DNA of 64,000 nt from Hermodice carunculata (lineage: Eukaryota > Annelida > Polychaeta > Eunicida > Amphinomidae). The notes beneath the pieces were generated by a model. That model ran no database searches, had not been told where the DNA came from, and saw only the letters and a list, made by a program, of their open reading frames with translations. The stretch spans positions 94,596,804-94,660,803 of the forward strand of contig OZ026619.1 of the NCBI GenBank assembly GCA_964020975.1, in the 5' to 3' direction. Below, one piece after another: positions 35,781 through 47,277 of the stretch. Within the stretch, counting starts at the first letter, position 1; each line of letters starts with the position of its first letter. Made by a program: the position numbers and the translations under genes.

Positions 35781-36660
35781 TACCACCCTAAAAAGCAGCA
35801 CAATCACAGACAACATGCAATTTATCTGGTTTATTTGGGTTCTTAACACAATGATAGGGAAGATACAATATGCACTTTGCGTCCCGCATTACTTCATCAG
35901 GGACAACTAAAGCATAATTGCAAAACCAGCAACTTTGTTATCTCAGTCTCATACGTGGAAAATAAATTTTCTCATTCCAGACACTTAACAAGATTATCTA
36001 AGCATCTCTCAAGCAAGGGTGATGTTGTTAGGGAGATCTTCCTCAGGGTGCTTCCAAGGAATAGAAAGCCCGTAGTGACCATTAACATTCTTACAGTTAT
36101 CGTCCCACAGGTCAATAACTTTTTTTATCAAGTACTGACAGGCAAGGTGGATCAAGAGCTCCATTTTCCAATTCCCACAATTTGTTAATGTCAGCAATGG
36201 GAGCTGAAAGATTTGGTTCTACTTCAATAGGGCAAGTGAACACAAAATTACAAATGACGAAATTGCTGACGTCAGTTTTGGGAATCTGACCGCAGACAGT
36301 CCATCCAAACTTGTATCTTATGGCATAAGGTTGCCCAGGCAAGCCACTGTGGACTTCCAGTTGGATCAAAGCGGCTGAAAAGTCCTGTCCTATCAAAATG
36401 TCAACTTTTTGACAATTTATGCTAACAGACAAATCAATCCCTTGTAAATGAGAACATCATTGGAGTCTATGGTACCTGTTGATGCAGGAATATGGGGGAT
36501 AACGTTCACCCCAGACAAAACCATAGACTCACGACTTGATGTGACCTCCAACAAGGCACCTGTTTGTGCATACAGAACTGCTGCCTTTGATAACGTGGAA
36601 CACTGACACTGTACATCACATTGGCCGCTTACACCTTGCCAGGTTTAACCTTGTTTACCA

Positions 36661-36969
36661 CTCAGCACTCATCGCAAACTTGATTTGGTGGCCTACTTTG
36701 GGATGACAATAACCCAATTATGAAATTTAGAAAACAAACTGGCCAATTATGGAAAGCTGGGTTTTGTGAACACATTTTGATTATAAGGCTTTAACCTGAG
36801 TTTAAGGTCAAGGTCATATGGACATTTGAATATACAAGTAATAGTTTCCCAGTAGAACCATATACATTTTGATTAAAACTATGAGCCAGAAGATGTTGAA
36901 AGGTATAAAATTCCATATCCCAAATAATTCAGCTAGACATTTCATTCATACATACATGTATATATATAT

Positions 36970-37054
<85 letters not shown>

Positions 37055-38526
37055 TATATATACATAAATCAAAACTATGGATCAGCTTGACCTATTTATT
37101 TTAGGGCACTGGTTTTGTATAAATTATTGTATTATAATTATTATTATTATTATTATCAAAATGACAGATAGCCAGCTGCAAAGATGGTCAACAGAAGTGC
37201 TGCAACTTTGTCAGCAGAGCTGAAAACTTGTCCTTAGGATATATTGGGACATGGGCTGTATCCATCATAATAATTGTTGCAGTAAGTTCAAAGAATCCGC
37301 CAAAACTATTGCCCGCTCAAATCAACCAAAGCCAAGCAGTGCGTAAATCTAGTCCATTGCAACGTGACGAATTGTATATCGTAGATGTATCCCTAAGTGT
37401 TTGTTTACGCTAATTTATCTGATAAGGCGAGTAATTAGCCCCAGATGTGCTTGCTGGTACTCTGATTTTATCTTGAAGAGAAAGTAGTTTCCCTTTGTTG
37501 TCATTATGAGAGACATTGTTAATCAATCAGTGTTTACAGTTACTATTAATATGAGATAACAGGTTCACAAAAGGACCCTGTACTTGCTTAAAAGTGCTTC
37601 AAGGTAGCTGTTTTTGGCATGAATGTTTTTCACAAATTTCAACAATAATGAAAAACAATTGCACGACTGTACACAAGACCTGCCAAGGAAACGTGCACTA
37701 AATCAATAGCTTTCCTTTGCATGGATTGGGCACTTGGTACCAAGGAAAGCTGTTGGTTCATTCTTAAAGGTCAGCTTGATTGAATCGGTACCACAAATTA
37801 AAAAGTTGATGTTTCGTGTGGTTAGAAATAATATCTGCAAACCAAAATGTTAAATTTCATTTTCATTTTTTAAATAGTGTTTTTTAGCTTCAATAGTGCA
37901 CCACATTTGTTACATGAAAGCGCAGGAATTTTCCCCGATTGTGGCCCAATGTTGGAAAGGGTAGTGACGTCACAAATACAACTCACTGGCCAGGGTGGAT
38001 GTGTTATAAGCCAGAGTGCCTTCAGTTAGCCAAGAGTCATGGCAGATACAGCACAGCATAGTGATTCCGGAGAGTCTGAATTGAGTTTTTCCATGCACGT
38101 GGTCTGCTGAGGATGAAGAAAATTTAAGAAAAACAAACTGCACCAGCAGAGTAAAAGAAGATCATTCAGCCTTACAGATATGAGCCAGACGCCCAGGACC
38201 CTGCCGTCACTAGTACTGCAGGGAGTGTAGCCGTGGGACAGCCAGACGATCCCAACTTGCCATGTGGGCAATGAAAATTCGTTGCAAAAGAGATATTTTC
38301 TATCAAAAATTACTAGACTTAATTCAACCAGAACATGCATGCATGCCATAAATTGGAATTTGCTTCAGGATGGGTCAGGTCTTGTAGTGTTTCAAATTCT
38401 ATCATTCAGTCTGGTCCGGACGGTATAGGAAACATCATATTAACAATACAGCCCCTAGTATCTGTGGGTCACTTAAGAAATTATTTAACTCTTCTATTGC
38501 TTCTTCTCGTATCTCAACCAAATTAA
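36661..38526. other. intergenic stretch with a TA microsatellite
   Basis: A (TA)n tract with a few interruptions spans 36,959-37,072, and a short (ATT)n tract lies at 37,134-37,155. An imperfect 14-bp inverted repeat, CAATAGCTTTCCTT / AAGGAAAGCTGTTG, lies at 37,702-37,757. An ATG at 38,039 opens a 23-codon frame (MADTAQHSDSGESELSF...) that matches nothing known to me. No gene is supported. Confidence 0.5.
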
Positions 38527-38800
38527 TGTGACCGAATCCGCTGCCAGTCAATGTTCTTTTCCCAATGAAACTACTGATCATTACTTCTTGGAATGCCCTA
38601 ATTTTGTAATTCCTAGAAAGGATTTGTTGCATTCAATGTGTCGTATTTTGGCACCGGGAGTTAACCCCTCCTAAATTGTTCAAAGTGCTGGTAATATTCT
38701 TTTTACGTGTATAATACATGGAAACAAGAGTATCTCTGAACACCATAACAATGAAATAGTGGATGCTGTTTAAAAGTACATATCGGAGACCAGGAGATTT
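38527..38800 (+). mobile_element. LINE ORF2 C-terminal fragment
   Basis: The plus-strand frame reads QCSFPNETTDHYFLECPNF, followed by IPRKDLLHSMCRIL, then a stop and GNKSISEHHNNEIVDAV in the same region. The Cys-x(9)-His-x(4)-Cys spacing followed by Phe matches the C-terminal Cys/His motif behind the reverse transcriptase of many LINEs (C-x-C...H-F-x(2)-C-P-x-F). No reverse transcriptase core is present upstream, so this is a 5'-truncated, decayed copy. The clade is not determined. Confidence 0.5.
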
Positions 38801-40079
38801 GTCTTTTAAGTTTCATTGCCATGGTGTTTTCTTTCTATTTTGCTTTTTGATACCTTCATAAAGTGTACTTATGTATGCTAATATTCAAACGAACAGCTCG
38901 TCGATACTATATAGTAGCTTGCCGACACGTACAGTTGACTTTATGCTCGTATCACTCTACGATGCACATGTTTTTCATTTATTGTGTTTGCCTTTGCTAT
39001 CCATACATGATGCTTTATTCGTTTTTCTGTTTCATCCTGCCGAACATTCGGCAGTTTCAACTTTGATTATCGAGGACTTCTAAATGAAACATTTATACTT
39101 ATAAGTACATGTAAATAAATTCAAGTGTACACTCAGTGCATAATGCCCTTGTATACAATGCATTGCATTTTGGATGGTGAAGACTAGTTAAACTTCCAAT
39201 ATTACTGAAAAATTATGTTAAATATTATTTGATGCTTCTAATCAGTGTCCAATTCTAATTACAATTTGGTGGTCCAAAGTCGTTTACTCCTACTCAGGAC
39301 TAAGCCTAACCTTACATTGCATAATTCTTATGCCCTTTAACAATTTGTTCATCTTGCATGTTGACGATAACGCCCAGAGTTCAACCTTAGAGTTAAATGT
39401 ATATTTCTCCATGCATGTTTCATAAATATTTTCAAATGATTTTCAGTGGACGATTGTTTTCACAGCTGTGTAATCCTTCCGGTAAATGTTGCTTAACCAT
39501 GCTTCTATATCATTTTGTTATCCAAACCTTGTTGTCGACCATGTCAGATGGTTGTAACCATGTCTTTCATTTTTTGCTGCTTTGTTTGTGTTCATGTTTT
39601 CTTTTTTCAATGCATTTGTGAGTACGTTGCGAACACTAAATGTATCTTTCTTTGTTGGGGCTCTTCATTGCATATATATTTTGCTCAGGGGTATCGTTAT
39701 TTATATTTTGTAGACCAGGTTCTTTAATGTTACCATTGCCCAGTGCTAATATGTCATAATACCACCATCTCTTATCACTTAAGTTAGTATTTATTTCATT
39801 AATATTAATGCAGTGTTCTCATCTATTCTGCATGTACTAGCATATCGTAAAAAATACCCAGAAAGCTCCTGTATATTTGACGTTCAATTTGTATGCCACA
39901 TTAGTTATGACCAGATTCTCTCAATATTGTGTTAATGACTAAGAAGCACATCACTAATTCGAATATTTATTCCAACTTCTGTTTCAGGCTCCCATGTGTA
40001 TTTCCTTATTCTGTGTTTCAAAAACAGTACCATAGGCAACATCAGTTTTACATATGACGTACAACTCAATAGATCTTAT
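38801..40079. other. non-coding stretch
   Basis: T-rich on the plus strand, with no recognisable coding. The first few hundred bases could be LINE 3' untranslated sequence. Confidence 0.4.
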
Positions 40080-40084
40080 GCACG

Positions 40085-40160
40085 GTCGCCATTTTGAGTA
40101 AATTAGCGCCATGTTGGGAAATTGCATTCTGGGATTAATTGTAGTACGCTGCTGAGATCA
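40085..40160. promoter_or_regulatory. promoter-like cluster: YY1-like and ZNF143-like motifs
   Basis: CGCCATTTTGAG and GCGCCATGTTGG fit the YY1 core GCCATNTT-type. They are followed by AATTGCATTCTGGGATTAATTGTAGT. The reverse complement of that resembles the ZNF143/THAP11 element ACTACAATTCCCAGAATGCA with a 2-base insertion. Such clusters mark TATA-less housekeeping promoters in animals. No adjacent exon was recognised. Confidence 0.3.
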
Positions 40161-41776
40161 GTCTGAGGGCTGCATTGATATTAGATAGCTGGCCGTGATA
40201 AGTTTCACTCGTTGTGTAGCGAGTTTTTTCACTAATATGGTCGGACAAATGTAACATATATTTGGTTTCTGAAGGTGTAGTATAGAAACTATCTTGTCCC
40301 CAAAAACAACGTGGAAAATTTAAGTCTTTAAAGTGGAAAATTAAGTTAAAGTTAAGGATGTCCTTGAGGCTTGAGCAAATATCAATTCACTGTGGTGTTT
40401 TTTGTTTGCTTGCATCCCTACTTTCTCATCTTTTTCTTTCGCTTGAAGGTAGTTTTTTATTTTTCCCTTCTTTTTCTCTTTTTTTCAGAGTTAACTGTTG
40501 CGTTTCGATTGTACTTTAAAAAGTGTGATTTTCTTTGACGCGGAGGTCTGCCTTTCAGTGAGAAATAAACCCTGGACAAAATGAACATAAAAATGCAACA
40601 GCGAGACCGCATCCATCTGGTTGAGCTCGGGTTTCAATGATCTTTCAATGAGGGGAAACCGCAAACTCGTGGACACATCGAACATAGCCAAATGTCATTT
40701 TCGGTGCGCTTACTGTCAAACAAAAGGCACAATTATACCAACGACAACTTGCACAAACTTAAACAGTTTCTTTTCAAATCAAGAACGTACATTTGCGTTA
40801 AGACATCCCCTTGGTAATCGAAAGGTTTGAAAAACATATACAAACGATCAAGCGTACGTGCAAGACACATTTTGCTCCTGCAAATACTCTATATTTTTGT
40901 TTGTTTGTGTGTGTGTGTGTTTCTCTTGGTTTAAACGTATTTTATTTCTCAAAATACATGTACCAGTGGGGAGCAGGCAATGCCTATACGAGCCCATCCC
41001 TTGTGCGGATATCGATGCAACTTTGTACATTTAAGCGTGTTGCACATCTTTGTAATGTACATGTGTATTATTTTAGTATTCTTTTTATTTCACGCAATTA
41101 TCCTAAAATACCGACTTAAAATGGGAAAACAACGTGTTAGCGATATGGAATTTGGCTCCTAAGTCTTCAAAGTGTGCTTTCTGAAACCACTAGTACGTGT
41201 TAAGTACTTGGCCTTTCTTTGTGTTAACGATGTTTGCGCAAAATTAATCACTCGGTGCTTAAGCTATGAAAGAGTTTACGAGATTAGCACAAGTACTGGT
41301 TGCTTTAAAAAAAACAACTTGTGAAAACAACACGCCAAGAAACAACACACGGGTTGTTAGTTGAGGAGCGCATGGTAAAAATATCTGTAGTTCTAAACGT
41401 TAAAATGAATATTTTTTCGGTTATGATTAAGAAGACTCACCTCATAGGTATCTATACAGGATTGTCCAACATTACTTCTAGATGACTAATAACATGGGTT
41501 GTCGAGCTGAATATGACAAAGGTGGAAGAGCAAAATCTCAGCTTATCAATATGATTAATTTCTGCTACAGATAAACGCGTCCTTGTTTTCATGTATGACA
41601 TTGCGTAATGAAAGTTGAACATTTCCTATTTTCATATCTGACCCGGATTATTCCGAAATCAAGTTTGTAGAAGAATACCTTAGTTTTGAAACAACTTTGC
41701 TCGAAAAACAACCTGTATTTACCTTTGAAAGATCAGTAATAAAGGAAGGAAAATTTGTTATTTTAGGGAGCGTAAT

Positions 41777-41782
41777 CTTTTT

Positions 41783-41842
<60 letters not shown>

Positions 41843-41919
41843 TTTCTTTCTTTCTTTTCTTTCTTTTTTCTTTCTTTACTTTTACTTTCTTTCGTTCTTT
41901 GGCTCGTTTAACTACTAAC

Positions 41920-41972
<53 letters not shown>
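41777..41972. repeat. (TTTC)n and (TATC)n microsatellites
   Basis: (CTTT)n with a few interruptions runs from 41,777 to about 41,890. A pure (TATC)13 follows at 41,921-41,972. Open frames here are an artefact of the tetranucleotide repeat. Confidence 0.95.
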
Positions 41973-42369
41973 ATTGGCTATAGTGTGTACACGTTGGTTG
42001 CAAAACACACAATACGATTTGGTTCCTAAAGGAATATGATTCAGATGACAGGGTTACCCAGTTGGAATGGATATATTTAAACTAAACTGTATAGACTGAT
42101 CGCAATGTGCAAATGTCATCATTAAAAGTTACACGGCAAACGTTGTATGACGAGGTCATGGGCACGAATTTACACAATTTTCAGTCCTTTCCAGGCCAGG
42201 AATTTTTCTTATCCATTGTTTTCCCAGTTTTTATTTGTTGGCAAGGGATAAAATTTACGTTGTTTGCCGCAGGGATAAGCTGAAAAGCACACAGCCAAAT
42301 AATAAATTAAACTTCTCATGGCTACATGTGTAATTTCATAGTCGACACAGGTATCGCCATAACGGCTCG

Positions 42370-42435
42370 CATACTACAAATAAGTCCACAATGCACTGCG
42401 CGTCAAAAAATTTGGCGCATGCGCTGTGTCACGAG
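42370..42435. promoter_or_regulatory. promoter-like cluster: ZNF143-like and NRF1-like motifs
   Basis: ACTACAAATAAGTCCACAAT followed by GCACTGCGCG resembles the ZNF143/THAP11 element. GGCGCATGCGCTG at about 42,414-42,426 contains the palindromic NRF1 site GCGCATGCGC. The cluster is a candidate TATA-less promoter or a relic of one. No exon was recognised nearby. Confidence 0.3.
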
Positions 42436-43863
42436 CATAAGATCTATTAAAAGTGACGTTACCGATTTCCCTCATGGAGTACTTCGTGTTGGCTTGTATC
42501 TATGTCTTAAATGTTCATATACAGTTAATCACCATACTGCAATATTTCCAATCGACAGTTTATTAGATCATATGTTGTTATCTAATCCCACGATGTTATG
42601 TGTAGTTTATAATATTTTGGTCAAATGGGTTGGATTGCTTATGTCCCCACAGAAGCTTGTATCTTGACTACTTTTCATTTTCACTACGCTACTGTGTATT
42701 ATGCTCCGTTGACTGCAGGTTCATTTGTTCTACATGGAGTTTTCTTCAGCAAACTGACAACTTATTTATACTTCGTAACAAGTGCCTCCGGCTGTGCCCA
42801 GGTAACAAATTAAACTGAATCCAAAAGAGGTAATGTGTAAAACGGGAAAGAACATACATTTTTTTCAACATGTTTCAACACATGTCCAAGTTTCCCAAGG
42901 CCTAAAAAAAATAAATGTGTGGTTCTGGTAACCTGACAGACCCTTCTAAAAAGGCCCACCCTAAAATTAAAGGAACAAAAAAAGTACTTTTAAGCTGCCC
43001 TTCCCTAGTAAATACTGGTCGACCCAGGTTAGTGCTACAAACTCAGTCAGAGATCCAAGTGGCCCAAAAAAAGTCCGTAATTTCTTTCAGTGGCCCAAAT
43101 GTGACCTACATAGCCCAAAGGGCCGAAGGCATGCCAGGGGGGTCTGGGGCATTCCTCCCCCCCCCCCCGAAAAATTTTGAACTTGAGCATGTAAAATGGT
43201 TTAACTGGGGAGTTTCGAGTATCTTGCCTGCACATTGTTGTACTAGTTTGGCTTTTTCCCTCAGATTGTACCAACATATGATGAAAATTAGCAACAAATT
43301 AGTAAAAGATAAAAAAAAAAAAACATTATAATGTTATCAATTGAAATAAGACAAATTTTGCATTCATACATGTAAGGCTTTAGAGAATTTTTGCACACAT
43401 ATTATGGTTATTAATTCGGGGGAAAATTAACAGATAAATTATCCAACAATTAGTAATTTGTTTATTTTCTCTACAAAAGCAAGAAGAAAACATACATTAA
43501 GATAATCACTAGGCCTGCGTGTACTTAACTTTAATCACTGAATGTTGATTGATAATATTTTATGCACACATATGCCAGGATGGTGCAGTATAATTGCTGA
43601 AAGCATGCCAAACTATGATGCATGAAATGGGGGTACCAAATGCCCAGGGACTCTTGCCTTGGCTTATTTCCATGGTGGACCACAACATGAAAATAGCAGA
43701 AATGCAAGTATGAAATCGGAAAAATATTAAGTTGCTTTGTACAGGTTTGTAGCTGTAATGCTTCAATTAGTTACGAATTAAAAGATTGATCGAAATTTTC
43801 AATTTAAATATATAAATAAATATAAGCACCAAAGGCGTAATTTTTATAACTGCAGGGACCTGC

Positions 43864-43952
<89 letters not shown>

Positions 43953-43973
43953 ACATATGTATATAAATGTATG

Positions 43974-44012
<39 letters not shown>

Positions 44013-44690
44013 CCGGTCCCTGATAACATTAAGATACTGAAACTATAGATATATAAAGCAGTCCCTCTCCAGCAGCAGTACTCCCATCTCACGCATCACG
44101 AATGATTTTACCTTACTTTTGAAAATGTTCTTACATTCACTCTCTTTGATATACATGTACCCTGGCAGGTTGTGCATGGGAATAGGTATAATCATGGTAC
44201 AGTAGTACCTGTAATTACTGACCCCAGTCCCCACCTGGTCAAAACAACCAGATTCTTTGACACGGCCATGGGCACTTAATGTTAAATGACCTGATGCGCA
44301 AGGCCACGGTGCTGTCTAATTGCAGCAGCAGGTTTACATTCCTTGGATCATTTTCTCAATAAAATTCTTCACATGAGAAACACTTATTTTGGCTGAATTC
44401 TGTAGCATGTTTCAAGAACTGTGATGCAAAATTTTGCTACAATGCTCCAGTTGGACAACCTTGCACCAGCGGCAACATGCAACTGACCAGCAAAATCACC
44501 CCACAAACAACCACCCGCCGAAAAAAAAAAAAAAAAAAGGGCGTTCAAATCGACCTTAACAAAGTTGTAAGACAAAGTTAACAGAAAAGCTGGCCAGCGT
44601 GTGCCGTTATTTTGCTGTAAAGTCAACTCAAACACAGCTTTTTATTTCAATTTGTCTGGACGGTCAACTTGGGCAGAGGAAAAAGCATAA
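42436..44690. other. intergenic stretch with a TA microsatellite
   Basis: No gene was recognised. A plus-strand frame at 42,915-43,331 overlaps a C-run (43,158-43,168) within what looks like an old dispersed repeat (GGCATGCCAGGGGGGTCTGG). (TA)n tracts span 43,867-44,010. An A-run lies at 44,521-44,538. Confidence 0.45.
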
Positions 44691-44699
44691 CTGCTGCAT

Positions 44700-45245
44700 A
44701 TATGGCCATGATGGGTGCGGTATGGGTATCTAGTATCGCTAGGCTTCAGGTGTCTGTTCTCCAAGCTACCTGAGCAAAGAGTCGTCAACGTGATTTTAAA
44801 AGATGACTTACAATCTTAACTTTAATCTGCCCGCTCGGTTTTGTCTGAAGCAGTTATCATCGTTAGTTATAAATCCAAATGCAACATGAAGGCATGCGGA
44901 CACATACCTTGGGCGCCCATTTAAACATGGCGCAATGCATTTTGGGAAAAGAAAATCACAGGGAATCGTGGCCACGTTTTTATCACGGTTTCAGATGTCC
45001 TTTCTCCGAGTTACCAAGGCAAATGGTTGTTAAAGCACTTTTGAAACATGACTTACTATCTTAACTTTAATCTGCCCGCTCCATTTTGTCTGAAGCAGTT
45101 TCATCATTAGTTACAAATCCAAATGCAACACGTCACACTCAAGCGTCATTTTGAACAATACACAATTAATGCATTGATTGCGGACAGTCTCACAAAAGTA
45201 CACTTAATTTGGATATCAAAGTGAATCGCGGCCACAGCATATATA
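44700..45245. repeat. tandem repeat, about 245-bp period, 2-3 copies
   Basis: The block CTTACAATCTTAACTTTAAT...CTGCCCGCTCGG...AAATCCAAATGCAAC (about 44,800-44,885) recurs at about 45,050-45,130 with few changes. Upstream parts (TGTTCTCCAAGCTACC versus CCTTTCTCCGAGTTACC) also match. A third, partial copy is suggested by ATCGCGGCCAC at about 45,226, matching ATCGTGGCCAC at about 44,967. A ZNF143-like CAATGCATTTTGGGAAAAG lies at about 44,934. Confidence 0.75.
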
Positions 45246-46042
45246 TCATCATTGATGCTCTGAAACAATTGCAAAATATACACTTTTGGTTTCATATATT
45301 ACAACCCTCTTCCCACCCCCACTCGGCAAGATCTTCCCAATGCTCATTTACAAGCCATTGGCATTGGGTGCGGAACTCACTATTTTCATAAAGGCAGCAG
45401 AGGTAGCGTCCAAAATATATGCGTGATTAGTGTTAAGAGAAGGTTAATTTGTCGAATGAATGTACTGTACAATATATAGTGGGACTTTTCCAGAGTGAAC
45501 ATTACCTGAAAATGTAAACACAACGACAAACAGTGACCAGTTGTGGGCCCCAGAAATAGTATTGTGTATCAGACATAGAAGTCGCCCTGAGGCAATGAAA
45601 TAAGGGTCAGCAATAGGCAGATTGCACCACAAAGACGAAGCTCAATAGAGATGATTGCCCTGATAGTGGATACAGGTTCGAAATTTCTGACCAGTTTTTA
45701 TACATAAGTGGTAATAATTTACCATGCTTGCTTTAATCCTATGTGGCTGAAATATATTTTTTATCATACTGTATATAATTGGTGCCTTTACTAGCACATC
45801 AAGATTTATAGTTTTGCAAGTACATAGTGTTATGTTAGGTAATAAATGATCAGGCTGACAAATGGTTGAGAGATGTAGTTTTCTTGTAACCAAGTTCTTT
45901 TACAATACTATTGATGCCGTGTGCTTATCAGCTCTCCCAGGTAGGATCTGCTTCCTGTCTAGGTACCTGTTACAACCAACTGATGTCTAGGGAGCAATTA
46001 CTTATATAAGTTCAGCTCATAGTGCATCTCCGCTTTTGTGTA

Positions 46043-46218
46043 CAGTGGTACCTGCTATTTGAGACCACCTCTACAGCCTAAAAAACTCGGTCTCATACTG
46101 CAGGTGGTCTAAGATTAAAGGTATATATACAAGAAAATATAGCAAAGTGTCTTGAAAGAGCCATCTTAAAAGACATGCGGTCTTAAATTGGAGGTGGTCT
46201 TTAGAGCAGGTACCACTG
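46043..46218. mobile_element. TA-flanked MITE (mariner-like non-autonomous element)
   Basis: The ends are inverted: CAGTGGTACCTGCTATTTGA at the left and, on the opposite strand, CAGTGGTACCTGCTCTAAAG at the right, each followed by GACCACCTC. The arms are about 28-30 bp with a few differences. The element is 176 bp, flanked on both sides by TA (46,041-46,042 and 46,219-46,220), the target duplication of Tc1/mariner-type elements. No coding capacity. Confidence 0.85.
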
Positions 46219-46689
46219 TAGTAGGTTTTTCAGACTATATCATGATGAGCTTGTGTGACCTATTAGTCCTCGGTTGATGTCTCATTGGAAACATGTATCT
46301 TGAATCTCCTTAGTGTTCTGAGTATACGTTAATCTGATGTCATCGCAATCTCTACGATACAATTGTATCTAAGAATAATTATAGTAAGTGCAACTTTTAC
46401 ATTGAAAAAATAGAACTTCATATAAATGTCTATAGACCATTAACCTGTCAATTCAACTGCTAGCAGGAAACATATGACTGATAATTTCCTCAAGTCAGTC
46501 CATTGAAGTTCAGGAAGTCTTTGTATTATGAGTTCAGCATAACTTTACTTTACTTAATAGCACCATGTGTTTGGCACAATTCACGGGTCACTGGTTTAAA
46601 TGTACTAATTTCTTTCTTCTACATTCATATCACTAAAAGCTACTCTATGAAGAAGAAGTCCCAGGACATCACTTCAGTACTGACTCTTT

Positions 46690-47277
46690 ACCAGCCAGTT
46701 TCTATTCCTTTTCTACAATTATCCTCTCAGGTGGTTTTGAGACACGAGCAGATCTTCTCGGTTGCACTGTTGGTGCCTGTTCCAGTGCTGTGTCTACACC
46801 AGCAGGGTTAGGTGGTTCTGGCCTTTCCTCCATCTCTACTGTTGGTGATGCTGTCACATTCTCATAAGGAAGGTATTGATCAACAAGTTGAGAATTGGTT
46901 CCTTTTATCTCAATGTTTTGGGAGCTGGGTGCTCTTTTCATGTGCTTTCTGTTTCTTCGATATTTAATGCCATCATCAGTTTGAACCAGATAAGATCTTG
47001 CCGACAGTTCTTGCGCAATACATGTTGGGATGTCCCACAAATGAGTCATGTGGATGAAGAGACGCACTTGATCACCAGTTTCCATTTTGGACAGTTTTTG
47101 TGATCTCTTGTCATATTTTTCCTTTTGCACCATTTTCTCATTGATTTTGTTAGCCACAATTTCTGGATCTGATTGAGTCTTTGGCAAGGTATGGTGTATT
47201 GGTAATGAAGTTTTTATCCTTCTCTGCATCAACAGTTGTGCAGGTGACTTTCCACAAGGCAGTGGTGTAGCTTGCTA
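46690..47277 (-). mobile_element. Gypsy (Mag-like) LTR retrotransposon fossil, integrase C-terminal end
   Basis: The minus-strand frame (46,702-47,232, extended to about 47,277 by ATPLPCGKSPAQLLMQRRIK) has a typical integrase tail. ETGDQVRLF is followed by a chromodomain-free GPF/GPY-like region, then SYLVQTDDGIKYRRNRKHMK and the end motif RRSARVSKPPERI. These are characteristic of Mag-type Gypsy elements. The upstream part is missing. The sequence switches at about 47,278 into the LTR-like end of another element, which appears to have inserted here. Confidence 0.8.

Larger units (their letters stand above)
19430..36660 (-). mobile_element. BEL/Pao LTR retrotransposon fossil, copy A (host of two insertions)
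   Basis: Minus-strand coding remains run in BEL/Pao order. A protease-region block (DILIGQDFSAALIQLEVHSG) lies at about 36,340-36,400. A pre-RT block (HYGLSIPWKHPEEDLPNN) lies at about 36,030-36,090. The reverse transcriptase is split by the Polinton, resuming with GRSLNESCLQGPDLINKLL near 27,400. DPLGFTTLWVLASKLLLQQV lies near 26,770. RNase H and its linker (RCSVPRLELQAVKYA, LWLEGPTWL) lie at 26,062-26,523. After the copy B insertion, the integrase zinc-binding part (ENGILRIGGRI) lies at about 20,360. The core (YGCIFTCLCSRAIHIEM) is at about 20,130-20,180 and a GDLVLVHDS C-terminal block at about 19,465 and 19,540. BEL/Pao elements copy via RNA and integrate as DNA. LTRs for this copy were not found. 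It carries many breaks and is the oldest layer of the nest. Confidence 0.85.

Noticed and set aside
36869-37090. An open frame rich in Ile-Tyr over (TA)n, and a similar one at 43,844-44,092
   Set aside because: Artefact of a TA dinucleotide tract; no protein family.
42915-43331. A 138-codon plus-strand frame as a host gene
   Set aside because: It runs through a poly-C tract and looks like a dispersed non-coding repeat; no domain was recognised.
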